A model generated the notes under the pieces. The model saw nothing but the letters and a program-made list of their open reading frames with translations. It was not told where the DNA came from and ran no database searches. 64,000 nucleotides of DNA from Bacteriovorax sp. MedPE-SWde (lineage in GTDB: Bacteria; Bdellovibrionota; Bacteriovoracia; Bacteriovoracales; Bacteriovoracaceae), in NCBI GenBank assembly GCA_001874305.1, contig MPCU01000014.1:1-64000 (forward strand), written 5' to 3'. Both the position numbers and the translations under genes were made by a program. Positions 52,230 through 60,282 of the stretch are shown here, one piece after another (the first letter of the stretch is position 1; every line of letters starts with the position of its first letter).

Positions 52230-53147
52230 ATGAAGAAGCTACTAAGCTGCGCAGCAATAATGGCGTCACTAACAACACAAGCAGGTCTAACAATAGATCT
52301 TTCAAAGGATAAGCAATCAATAAAGGCCATGACAGGCTGTTATGAAATAGTCTTTCAAAGTACAGAGACTTTTTCAGATGACAGAAACTATGAGCACTAC
52401 CCTTCATACAGATCTGGGGCACTTGAGTGGATCTTCGTTGATGAAGAAGACAGTAAAACTATCAATCTTCAACACCTTCTAATTACTCCTGGAGACTACA
52501 TTGTAAAGCACTGGAGACAAAAGTGGGACTATGAATCTCGTAATGTTCTAGACTTTGGCGGTTTCGCAAACTGGACCAATAAGTCAGTTTCTTCCCCAAA
52601 GGGAAGTTGGGTACAAAGAGTATATCAAGTTGATGATTCACCAAGGTATGAGTGTTCAGCTCCATGGATTCACACTGATAAGAAAAGTTATTGGGAATGT
52701 GATGCTAACGCTCCTCTACCAAGAAGAGAATTTAGCGTAAGAGAAGATTATAATATTCTTAGACGTGGTAACAGACACGAACTCACTTCTTTTGGACACG
52801 TACATGATCAAAACAACCTTAAAGTAAGTAGATCTATTGAAGGTATCGAAAAGAATATTTCAATGGAAAAAAGTTACAACACTTACACTAAAGTCGCAGA
52901 CTCTAAGTGTATGCCTGCAGTAGTTTGGTGGAACGCACATAAAGACTTCTGGCATGACGCTCAAGATATCTGGGAAGAGGTTCTCTACAGCGGAAAAGAT
53001 ATAAAATTTAATTTTAATAAATATGGAAGTAAGCTTTGGATGAAGTTATTTACACTAGATGACAAGCTCAATGCTAATGGTACATATGATTCAGATAATG
53101 GTCGCGCTCAAATCTCTAGCATCATCAAAGACCATATCGTCAAATAA
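52230..53147 (+). CDS. Secreted protein of unknown function
   Basis: The track ORF extends 93 nt upstream; ATG 52230 is chosen because AAGGATAAGT precedes it and it begins a signal peptide (MKKLLSCAAIMASLTTQA). The mature 287-residue protein is hydrophilic, Trp-rich (WIFVDEED, HWRQKWDYESRN, WWNAHKDFWHDAQDIWEE) and has four cysteines (TGCYE, YECSAP, WECDAN, SKCMPA). The conserved-looking aromatic patches suggest a carbohydrate- or glycan-binding surface, but no family is recognised. It is monocistronic and followed by a strong hairpin. Confidence 0.75.
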   Translation: MKKLLSCAAIMASLTTQAGLTIDLSKDKQSIKAMTGCYEIVFQSTETFSDDRNYEHYPSYRSGALEWIFVDEEDSKTINLQHLLITPGDYIVKHWRQKWDYESRNVLDFGGFANWTNKSVSSPKGSWVQRVYQVDDSPRYECSAPWIHTDKKSYWECDANAPLPRREFSVREDYNILRRGNRHELTSFGHVHDQNNLKVSRSIEGIEKNISMEKSYNTYTKVADSKCMPAVVWWNAHKDFWHDAQDIWEEVLYSGKDIKFNFNKYGSKLWMKLFTLDDKLNANGTYDSDNGRAQISSIIKDHIVK

Positions 53148-53169
53148 GCACACCTCAGATATCCTCAAG

Positions 53170-53203
53170 CAAGTAAAGTCCAGTTTAGGACTTTACTTGT
53201 TTC
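53170..53203 (+). terminator. Strong terminator hairpin
   Basis: CAAGTAAAGTCC and GGACTTTACTTG form a perfect 12-bp stem with a 6-nt loop, followed by TTT. It lies about 20 nt after the stop codon of the secreted Trp-rich protein. Confidence 0.8.
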
Positions 53204-53226
53204 CATATCATCTTTAAACTTAACTC

Positions 53227-54408
53227 ATGCTAAAAAACGGATTAGAAAACTTAAAGAATAATAAAGAATTACAAGACGCTATAAAAGGTAATGTAGCACT
53301 ACTTTGCCACTCAGCAAGTGTTGATTCAAAATTTAATATTGCTGTGAATATATTCAAAGAAATCTTCGGTGAAAGATTCATCAAGGTATTTGGTCCACAG
53401 CACGGATTTGTTTCTGATGTTCAAGACAATATGATTGAAACCGACCATTATACACATCCCTATTTTAAACTCCCTGTTTATTCACTCTATAGTGAAACAA
53501 GAGAGCCTACAGATGAAATGCTTGAAGGTATTGATACGTTTGTAATAGATCTCCAAGATGTCGGGACTAGAGTCTACACTTACATAACGACAATGACCTA
53601 TATTCTTAAGGCCTGCGCTAAAAAGAATATCAAAGTTGTCATTCTAGATAGACCAAACCCTGTAGGAGGGGAGATCATTGAAGGAAATATTCTTGAAGAG
53701 AATTTCACTTCATTTGTAGGATGCATGCCAATCCCACAAAGACATGCAATGACAATGGGAGAAATCACAATCTTTGCGAGAGAATACTTTCAGCTAGATA
53801 TAGATTTGGATATCATTCAAATGACGGGATGGAAGCGCTCCATGTTTTGGAATGATACAAAGCTTCCTTGGCTCAACCCTTCACCGAATCTCCCAACGGC
53901 AGATGGCTCACTAACATTTTGTGGAACAGTTCTTTTTGAAGGTACAAATATATCAGAAGGAAGAGGAACAACGAGAAGCCTAGAAGTCATAGGACATCCT
54001 TCTATTGAAGCGTATTCTTTTCATGAGCATATAAGTTCTAAACTAAGTGAATTAGATACTGAAGGCCATGTTTTAAGACCAACTGTATTCATGCCAACAT
54101 TTCAAAAGCATGCAAATGTGGCCTGTGGCGGTATTCACATACATGTAACAGATCCCACTAAATTTCATTCGTGGAGATTAGGACAATTTCTTTGTAGAGA
54201 ACTCTACCACTTTCTAGGTAAAGATTTTGAATGGGTCACTAAGGCCTACGAGTATGAATACGACAAGCTACCAATTGATTTAATTAACGGCAGCTCTTCA
54301 ATACGTCACTGGGTGGAAAAAAACCAAAAGATTTCAGATCTTCTAGAAATTGAAAAACATGGAAATGCTGATTTCTTAGCTCTAAGAGAACGTTGTCTTC
54401 TATACTAA
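53227..54408 (+). CDS. namZ: NamZ-family exo-beta-N-acetylmuramidase (DUF1343)
   Basis: DUF1343/NamZ enzymes release N-acetylmuramic acid from the non-reducing ends of peptidoglycan fragments. Seen: GNVALLCHSASVDSKF, KVFGPQHGFVSDVQDN, LPVYSLYSETREPTDEML, TFVIDLQDVGTRVYTYITTM, VVILDRPNPVGG, SFVGCMPIPQRHAMTMGEI and NPSPNLPTADGSLTFCGTVLFEGTNISEGRGT. 393 aa is the usual size of the catalytic core. No signal peptide is present (MLKNGLENLKNN), so action in the cytoplasm on imported muropeptides or disaccharides is likely; this would fit recycling or use of prey wall fragments. Confidence 0.92.
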   Translation: MLKNGLENLKNNKELQDAIKGNVALLCHSASVDSKFNIAVNIFKEIFGERFIKVFGPQHGFVSDVQDNMIETDHYTHPYFKLPVYSLYSETREPTDEMLEGIDTFVIDLQDVGTRVYTYITTMTYILKACAKKNIKVVILDRPNPVGGEIIEGNILEENFTSFVGCMPIPQRHAMTMGEITIFAREYFQLDIDLDIIQMTGWKRSMFWNDTKLPWLNPSPNLPTADGSLTFCGTVLFEGTNISEGRGTTRSLEVIGHPSIEAYSFHEHISSKLSELDTEGHVLRPTVFMPTFQKHANVACGGIHIHVTDPTKFHSWRLGQFLCRELYHFLGKDFEWVTKAYEYEYDKLPIDLINGSSSIRHWVEKNQKISDLLEIEKHGNADFLALRERCLLY

Positions 54409-54430
54409 TGTCTTGTTGTTGTAGGAAAGA

Positions 54431-55147
54431 CTACTTTACTACACCGTACTTAGAATAGATTTCTTTAATCTTACCTTTCTTTTTGATGATACGTAGACCC
54501 TTATTAAATTTCATCATTAAGACCTTATCGTGTGAGCCGGCCCTCACATCCCATTTCTTTATGATCATATTATTATATAGCGTTCTATTTGGATAAATTT
54601 TCTTGGCCAAAGAGTTTAATATATTCTGCTCTCCAACAACATAATCGACTCGAGACATACCTAACATCCTAACTTGACCATCTCTACCAGGAATTTCGTT
54701 ATAAGATTTAGCCTTTTTCGATATATGCTTAAAGCGTTTACCTAGATAATCACTCGCATTTTGATATGCAACAAGGTTGCTACTTTCAAGGTCCTTAAAG
54801 GAGATTTTAGAATTATTAAAACTTGCTGCAATGTCTACGTAGCTGATAAAGCTATCAGAATAAAAAGCTCCGACCTTATTTCCATCAGACTTTACGACAG
54901 GTGAAGCAAAAAGAGTTTTCTTTGCTAAGAAATTGGCGACAAGCCTTCCATAAGAAGATGATTTGCACGTAATCTCTATACCAACTTCTTTAAAGGCCAA
55001 GCGGATAATATCAATCTCGGCCCCTCTGCAGTCTTTATAAGACCACGGTGGACTATAATGAGTTGAAACAACTAATTTTCCATTCTTATAGAAGTTTGGA
55101 GAGGCCATAGTAAAATGAGCAACGAATAGTAAGAATAGTAATTTCAT
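54431..55147 (-). CDS. Second orphan family 3 solute-binding protein
   Basis: Signal peptide MKLLFLLFVAHFTMA. Type II periplasmic binding protein: KLVVSTHYSPPWSYKDCRGAEIDIIRLAFKEVG at the first lobe, KISFKDLESSNLVAYQNASDYLGKRF in the second, and MMKFNKGLRIIKKKGKIKEIYSKYG at the C-terminus. No transporter membrane or ATPase genes accompany it. A similar but distinct protein is at 49694; the two share length and C-terminal signature but little else, so they are probably ligand-divergent members of an expanded orphan family. Confidence 0.82.
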   Translation of the reverse strand: MKLLFLLFVAHFTMASPNFYKNGKLVVSTHYSPPWSYKDCRGAEIDIIRLAFKEVGIEITCKSSSYGRLVANFLAKKTLFASPVVKSDGNKVGAFYSDSFISYVDIAASFNNSKISFKDLESSNLVAYQNASDYLGKRFKHISKKAKSYNEIPGRDGQVRMLGMSRVDYVVGEQNILNSLAKKIYPNRTLYNNMIIKKWDVRAGSHDKVLMMKFNKGLRIIKKKGKIKEIYSKYGVVK

Positions 55148-55292
55148 TAATTTATTGTACTACATGTTTTAGACATAGGTAAAAATATAGTTTTGAAGAC
55201 ATTGCCTATTTCATATTAAAAACTGAGTTAAATCAGGTCCAAACAGTAAATAAATATCTTATAGTTCACACGAAGGTTTAAAGGGAGCTTGA

Positions 55293-56462
55293 GTGAGAAC
55301 GATAATTTTACTAATGATAAGTGCAGGAATTTACGCTGATATCGAAAAATCAGTTTGGGATAGAGAGAACGATCCTTATCGCATTGGCATTGATTACATG
55401 TCTAGGGAATATCGTTATGATAATAGATTTGAAAACCTACCTCTAAATGGCGCACTAGATGAAAACCCTTGGTCTGATGATTATTGGCCGACCTATAAAG
55501 GTGGTATCTCATATCGCTGGAACCAATCGGGATATGACGACGAAAAGAAAATTGCTTACAAGTTACTTAAAAAATCTGATGTAAAGAAATCTACTCTTAA
55601 AGATTTAAAGTCACTATCTCCTGCAGAAAAGTATGATCTCCTTCTTGGACAGTATAGCTACCCTCTCGTAAATCATGAAAGAGACAGAACTCAAGTCCTT
55701 AAAACAATGCCTAGTCATGTAGATTTTGATTTTGATTATGATATACCGACTTGGGAAGGACTGTGCCACGGTTGGGCCCCAGCAACTCTTCTCTACAGTA
55801 ATCCAAGTGCTATTACTTTAAAGAATCCAGATGGTTTAGAAATACCTTTTGGGGCTTCTGACATTAAAGCTCTATTGACTTTCAATATGCACTATTCAAA
55901 GAATGTGAGAAGCTCATTCTTAGGAAAGAGATGTAATATAAACTTTGAAGAAATCCGTGAGCAGCTAGAATATGGAGAGATTTCGCAAGAAGAATATATC
56001 GCAAAACTTCAAAGTGCAGAATGTCTCGACGTCAATGCCGGATCATTTCACATTGTCCTTGCTAATCAAATTGGAAAATTAAAAGAAGGCTTTATAGCAG
56101 ACGTGACAAGAGATTTTGAAGTTTGGAATCAACCAGTCTTTGCATACGAAACTAATGTCATTGGACAAAAGCTTCCTTCTGTTAAACAAAGAGAGTATGG
56201 AACTAAGAAAGTGATCAGTATTTATCTTGAACTTCACTACGTAGTAGAGAGAAATCAACATTGGGAGTACAGAGACAACTATCAAGACTTTAGTACAAAA
56301 CATTATCAGTATGATTTAGAAATAAATCGAAAAGGAGATATAATAGGAGGTGAATGGTTAAGTGAGGATCGACCAGATTTTTTGTGGAAACAAGGCAGAC
56401 CTTCTTTTAGTGGATACTTTAATAAGCTAGAGGATCTATATAATAAGTCAATTGAAGACTAG
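55293..56462 (+). CDS. Secreted transglutaminase-elicitor-like protein
   Basis: It starts at GTG (GGGAGCTTGA upstream) and has signal peptide MRTIILLMISAGIYA. The segment PTWEGLCHGWAPATLLYS contains a Cys158-His-Gly-Trp motif like that of the oomycete transglutaminase elicitor family (TGase_elicitor) and related bacterial proteins. AGSFHIVLAN supplies His253 and FIADVTRD supplies Asp270, giving a Cys-His-Asp order. If right it would crosslink or deamidate proteins outside the cell or in the periplasm. 389 aa. The stop overlaps the convergent desaturase by 4 nt. Confidence 0.72.
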   Translation: MRTIILLMISAGIYADIEKSVWDRENDPYRIGIDYMSREYRYDNRFENLPLNGALDENPWSDDYWPTYKGGISYRWNQSGYDDEKKIAYKLLKKSDVKKSTLKDLKSLSPAEKYDLLLGQYSYPLVNHERDRTQVLKTMPSHVDFDFDYDIPTWEGLCHGWAPATLLYSNPSAITLKNPDGLEIPFGASDIKALLTFNMHYSKNVRSSFLGKRCNINFEEIREQLEYGEISQEEYIAKLQSAECLDVNAGSFHIVLANQIGKLKEGFIADVTRDFEVWNQPVFAYETNVIGQKLPSVKQREYGTKKVISIYLELHYVVERNQHWEYRDNYQDFSTKHYQYDLEINRKGDIIGGEWLSEDRPDFLWKQGRPSFSGYFNKLEDLYNKSIED

Positions 56463-57343
56463 ATATCCTCTAAAGAGGACAAGGCCATAGTTTGAGGTAG
56501 TTCAACATCAACCTTGAGCTTTGGTCTTTTAACATTCCAAATAATACCCAATGACTCAAGAACACATATAACAACATGACCAAGATCAAATTCAAACCAT
56601 CTTATTCCAATCTTTGCCGAATATGGAAAAGTATGGTGATTATGATGCCAACCTTCACCTGCTGTTAAAAGTGCAAGCCAAGCGATATTTCCACTCTTAT
56701 CTTCATCTTCACAGGCGTGTTCAGAAAATGGCTTCTTTCCAAATAAATGACCTATAGAGTTCACACAGAAGGTCAAGTGCACATGTGCTAATGTATTAAT
56801 GATGTAAATCCAAACAAGAAGTTGTGCGCCACTTGTTCCAAGTTCGGGTCTATAATGATTAATAACCTCACCAAAAAGGTAGAGGGCGCCAGCAAAACTT
56901 AACATAAATAAGTCGTGATACTTATTAAAGAACATAAGTTCAGGGTACTTTTTAAAATCTTTAACCATTGAATAATCTGTTTTCATACTGTCTGCGCTAA
57001 GCGCCCATCCAATATGTGCCTTCCAAAAACTATCCTGATGTGGAGAATGAGGATCACCGTCCTTATCTGAGTAGCGGTGATGTGTTCTATGTTTAGCGGC
57101 CCACCAAAGAGGACCACGCTGGGCACTTAACCCACCCCATAGTGCAAGAATCAATTGAAAGAATCGACTCGTTTTAAATGAACGATGCGAAAAGTATCTA
57201 TGATACGAAACCGTTAGGCCAAGTGATCTTACGACAAAGAAGAAAACAAAGAAATAAAGTGCCGTAGCAGATACTCCTACTTTAAAAACAAAGAGTGCTA
57301 ATAAGTGAGTAATGATTAATCGTAAAAGTAGTTTCTTCTTCAT
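56459..57343 (-). CDS. Membrane fatty acid desaturase (acyl-CoA/acyl-lipid delta-9 type)
   Basis: An integral membrane di-iron desaturase that inserts a cis double bond in fatty acyl chains. The three histidine boxes are HRYFSHRS (HX4H), HRTHHRYSD (HXXHH) and EGWHHNHH (HXXHH), in the order and spacing of stearoyl-CoA/DesC-type enzymes. Four hydrophobic segments flank them (about residues 8-45 and 145-190). About 294 aa. ATG 57343 is preferred to the track's TTG. Likely role: membrane fluidity, as expected for a cold or marine lifestyle. Two TACAAAGT direct repeats lie in the upstream region. Confidence 0.93.
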   Translation of the reverse strand: MKKKLLLRLIITHLLALFVFKVGVSATALYFFVFFFVVRSLGLTVSYHRYFSHRSFKTSRFFQLILALWGGLSAQRGPLWWAAKHRTHHRYSDKDGDPHSPHQDSFWKAHIGWALSADSMKTDYSMVKDFKKYPELMFFNKYHDLFMLSFAGALYLFGEVINHYRPELGTSGAQLLVWIYIINTLAHVHLTFCVNSIGHLFGKKPFSEHACEDEDKSGNIAWLALLTAGEGWHHNHHTFPYSAKIGIRWFEFDLGHVVICVLESLGIIWNVKRPKLKVDVELPQTMALSSLEDI

Positions 57344-57405
57344 ACACAAGAGAATACTTTAAAAATCTCCCCAAGAGTCAGTATTATTTAAGGTTTCACT
57401 GACTG

Positions 57406-57432
57406 TACAAAGTTTATACACTTTTACAAAGT
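57406..57432. repeat. Direct repeats TACAAAGT between desaturase and metalloprotease genes
   Basis: Two copies of TACAAAGT followed by TATA begin 19 nt apart (57406 and 57425), close to two helical turns, in the 170-nt divergent intergenic region. Such spacing is typical of dimeric regulator sites. Position relative to a -10 is not established. Confidence 0.4.
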
Positions 57433-57512
57433 ATATAGATAATTTTCAATCTCATACAAATCAAAATCAATTTTAGATATTATTACATAAATAATTTTGA
57501 CATAGGATAAGA

Positions 57513-58856
57513 ATGAAAAAATCTGTAAAGAATGCAATAAACCATTCATTATGCCTGCTTGCGTGCCTTCAACTAGCATCATGTAAGGTTGTATCGAATA
57601 AACCTATCAATAAGAAATTTGATCAGTTTGTTAGAACTCTAGATACTGAAGAGAAGACACTTGAGTCTCAACAAAAGCAACTACTAGCAAATAATCTTAA
57701 GTCTAGTGCAAAGAAGATTGAGAAGCTTATAAATAGAGCTCCTAAGCTTAGGACATGGCAAGACAGGAAGAATGGACCTGGACGTGAACAAAGCATCGAA
57801 AAATACAATAATTCAAAAGATAAAATTCGCACATGGATGGCCGATGTAAAGAATCTTACAATGGGGATTCATGGCATTACCTACAAGACTGGAAAGAACT
57901 CATTTAAGATGACAGAAAAAGGTAGGTTAAAAAACACTCCTATTCAACTAGCACAAAATGAAATGATTACTTTGTATTCATTAACATATCTAAGAAATTT
58001 AAGTGAAGGTTATATCAATAGATCATTGCAGTATATGAATAAACTTTCATCCAAAGGTTTGGCCAAGTACGCCGCCGAAGATGAATTTAAACTTGAAGTC
58101 ATGCAACAGTATATGGCATACATGGGTATGATTAAAATTGTCGACAAAGATGCAAAAGAAACTCTTACAAAACTTAAAAGAATGAGAGACAGAGGTATTC
58201 TTCCAGATAACTACAATGATAATATTTCACAACTTTTAGGATCTGAAAGAAATAGAAGTGCCAAGAAAGTAAAGGCCTTTAAGGACTTTAAAGATGAAGC
58301 ACTTACAAAAGAACAAATTGAAGAATTCGACAAAGCGCTAACGGCGTTTGAAACTACATTCAATAAGAAGTCCCTACTATTTGATCCAGCTAATCCTGAT
58401 CATCCACTTATTCATTTATTTGTTATTGCTTCTAATCTATCATGGGGGCTTATTAACACAATGGTTGGAGGGGCCTTCGTTGCAACAGCAGCAGTTCTTG
58501 CACCAGTTAGTAGAGTCGTTAATAAATTAATCGATACATTATTTCCACGTTTTATGTTCAGAATGTATGAAATAAAGTTTCCTACAATAAGAATTTCTGA
58601 ATCAAGAATGCAAATTTATGCTGACGTCTGTGGCCTAGGAATTGTATCAGGTAAGATGTCTGCGGGGCTATTTGAATTAGACTTTTGTACATCACAAGGC
58701 TTTGCGACTAATCATGAAGCAGGACATGCAAAGCAGTCAGCGCTTTTAGGACCTCTATATTTTCCAGCAGCAATACTTTCATACATCTTAGTAGGTGGAC
58801 ATGGAGGGTTTATCGAAGAGTGGGCAGATATTTGGGCGGTAAAACAAACTTGGTAA
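57513..58856 (+). CDS. Predicted lipoprotein zinc metalloprotease (HEAGH)
   Basis: The N-terminus ends in a lipobox (ACLQLASCKVV), so it should be a lipoprotein. A long helical region (residues 30-270) precedes a hydrophobic helix near 305-335 (LSWGLINTMVGGAFVATAAVLAPV). Near the C-terminus TNHEAGHAKQSALLGPLYFPAAIL carries the HExxH zinc motif, and GGFIEEWADIWA a possible third acidic ligand about 35 residues later. This layout resembles small membrane-anchored gluzincin-like peptidases, but no named family is assigned. Its end is close to the next gene, which also encodes an HExxH protein, so both may work together at the envelope. Confidence 0.72.
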   Translation: MKKSVKNAINHSLCLLACLQLASCKVVSNKPINKKFDQFVRTLDTEEKTLESQQKQLLANNLKSSAKKIEKLINRAPKLRTWQDRKNGPGREQSIEKYNNSKDKIRTWMADVKNLTMGIHGITYKTGKNSFKMTEKGRLKNTPIQLAQNEMITLYSLTYLRNLSEGYINRSLQYMNKLSSKGLAKYAAEDEFKLEVMQQYMAYMGMIKIVDKDAKETLTKLKRMRDRGILPDNYNDNISQLLGSERNRSAKKVKAFKDFKDEALTKEQIEEFDKALTAFETTFNKKSLLFDPANPDHPLIHLFVIASNLSWGLINTMVGGAFVATAAVLAPVSRVVNKLIDTLFPRFMFRMYEIKFPTIRISESRMQIYADVCGLGIVSGKMSAGLFELDFCTSQGFATNHEAGHAKQSALLGPLYFPAAILSYILVGGHGGFIEEWADIWAVKQTW

Positions 58857-58882
58857 GAAGTACCTTAATCCATATTCAAAAA

Positions 58883-59920
58883 ATGAACTCAGGGCGACGA
58901 CTTGCCCTGATTTTATTGCTAAGTATCGTTTCGATTCATACCTATGCCCGAAATGGTCAAAAATCATTTCGTGATACAAGGTTTTTAGACAGTCAAAGCA
59001 TACCGACCGGATATAACTTCTATATTTCTTCATTGCCTAAAATTGTTAAAAGCAGTGACGGACTTTTTCATAAAGTTAATAAGTTAACAACACCTAAGGA
59101 ATACTTCCTCTTTGAAGACCATGATTTTGACGGTATCCCAGATAAACTTGACCACGATATTGATGGGGATGGAGTACACAATCTACTCGACCACTCCCCT
59201 TTAAATGAACAAGAAAAAGGTGTAGACAAGGATAATGATGGAATAATGGATCATATAGACTTTGACTATACGAAATACGTAGATAATAGACCTCTTGCAG
59301 ACTTACAGGAGCTTATAAAAAAAGATTATGGAATTACTATAGTAAGCACAATTAAACTGACTAATGAACTTAAACTTTTCATTGATTCAGTTTTAAGCAA
59401 AAACCTTGTTTCTAACCACAAAGCTCTAGAAGTTATTGTCATCAAAGATCGTAATTACGACAATCCAAATTATCGAGGTATTTACGATAAGTATTGGAAG
59501 CAAATAACTTTATACAAGAGGAACCTAAGTACTAATACAAATTTTCAACTCGTACTTTCTCACGAATATTTTCATTTCATACAAAACCAAAACAAGAGTT
59601 TCTATGACTTATTTCTTAAGGAGACAGGATGGCTAATAAATAATGAAAGTATAAGCTATCAGCATAATGCAAATACTAGTTACCCAATACATAAAATTGA
59701 CGAGCACAGTCAGAGGTATGACACTGAAAATACTTTGACCCAGTACGATAACTTCCCATCATTATACTCTACAGTTTCACCTCAAGAGATGTTTAGTGAA
59801 GTTGGTGCAGCGCTCATAAATGAGTCAATGACACACATAGACTTCAGAAAACGATATCCTCACTTCAATGCCTTTAAAGTAAGTCATGCATACAAAATAA
59901 TGTCTAATTTCACAGATTAA
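58883..59920 (+). CDS. Secreted HExxH protein with thrombospondin-3-type calcium repeats
   Basis: ATG 58883 is chosen because it opens a signal peptide (MNSGRRLALILLLSIVSIHTYA); the track start lies inside the previous gene. Residues about 80-135 hold three DxDxDG-like turns (DHDFDGIPDKL, DHDIDGDGVHNLL, DKDNDGIMDHI), the thrombospondin type 3 calcium-binding pattern. Later LVLSHEYFHFIQNQNKS carries HExxH (HEYFH), and PQEMFSEVGAALINES may give the third ligand. The result is a calcium-stabilised secreted zinc protease candidate of 345 aa. It follows the HEAGH lipoprotein at 27 nt, suggesting an operon. Substrate unknown. Confidence 0.7.
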   Translation: MNSGRRLALILLLSIVSIHTYARNGQKSFRDTRFLDSQSIPTGYNFYISSLPKIVKSSDGLFHKVNKLTTPKEYFLFEDHDFDGIPDKLDHDIDGDGVHNLLDHSPLNEQEKGVDKDNDGIMDHIDFDYTKYVDNRPLADLQELIKKDYGITIVSTIKLTNELKLFIDSVLSKNLVSNHKALEVIVIKDRNYDNPNYRGIYDKYWKQITLYKRNLSTNTNFQLVLSHEYFHFIQNQNKSFYDLFLKETGWLINNESISYQHNANTSYPIHKIDEHSQRYDTENTLTQYDNFPSLYSTVSPQEMFSEVGAALINESMTHIDFRKRYPHFNAFKVSHAYKIMSNFTD

Positions 59921-59996
59921 TTTTGATTCTACCCATTTATTTCAGTATAATTATCTCTACACACAACACACAGAAGTTAACATTTTGGAGACATTA

Positions 59997-60182
59997 ATGA
60001 GTGAATTATCACAGGAAGTAAAGAACGAACTCTTAGCAGAAATTGCACAACTAGAAACACAATTAACTGGAAATATGTTTGATGATATGGATATCAAAGG
60101 CAAAATTCATAATATTAAAATGAAGGTTGATGGAACAAGACCACCAGAAAGCGTTATTGAATGTGTAGGTTGTGGAAGCTAA
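59997..60182 (+). CDS. Small CxxC protein of 61 aa
   Basis: ATG 59997 is preferred because GGAG lies 7-8 nt upstream; the track starts at a TTG. The protein is acidic and helical (MSELSQEVKNELLAEIAQLETQLTG), with a C-terminal ECVGCGS tail. The CxxC could bind a metal or form a redox disulfide; the protein has no signal peptide, so it acts in the cytoplasm. It is closed by its own T-tailed terminator, so it is a stand-alone, probably well-expressed gene. Family not identified. Confidence 0.75.
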   Translation: MSELSQEVKNELLAEIAQLETQLTGNMFDDMDIKGKIHNIKMKVDGTRPPESVIECVGCGS

Positions 60183-60209
60183 TTTCAAAAAACAGTATCT
60201 TTAATATAT

Positions 60210-60236
60210 AGGCCTAGGTTTACTTAGGCCTTTTTT
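60210..60236 (+). terminator. Intrinsic terminator of the CxxC gene
   Basis: AGGCCTA and TAGGCCT form a 7-bp stem with an 8-nt loop, followed by five T. It lies about 28 nt after the stop codon. Confidence 0.85.
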
Positions 60237-60241
60237 ACGTC

Positions 60242-60266
60242 AAAAAAAAGGAGAGCTAAGCTCTCC
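60242..60266 (-). terminator. Intrinsic terminator of the AGCS symporter gene
   Basis: On the minus strand GGAGAGCT, a tight turn and AGCTCTCC are followed by eight T. It lies 17 nt beyond the symporter stop and back-to-back with the plus-strand terminator. Confidence 0.85.
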
Positions 60267-60282
60267 CCTTCATATTTAATTA

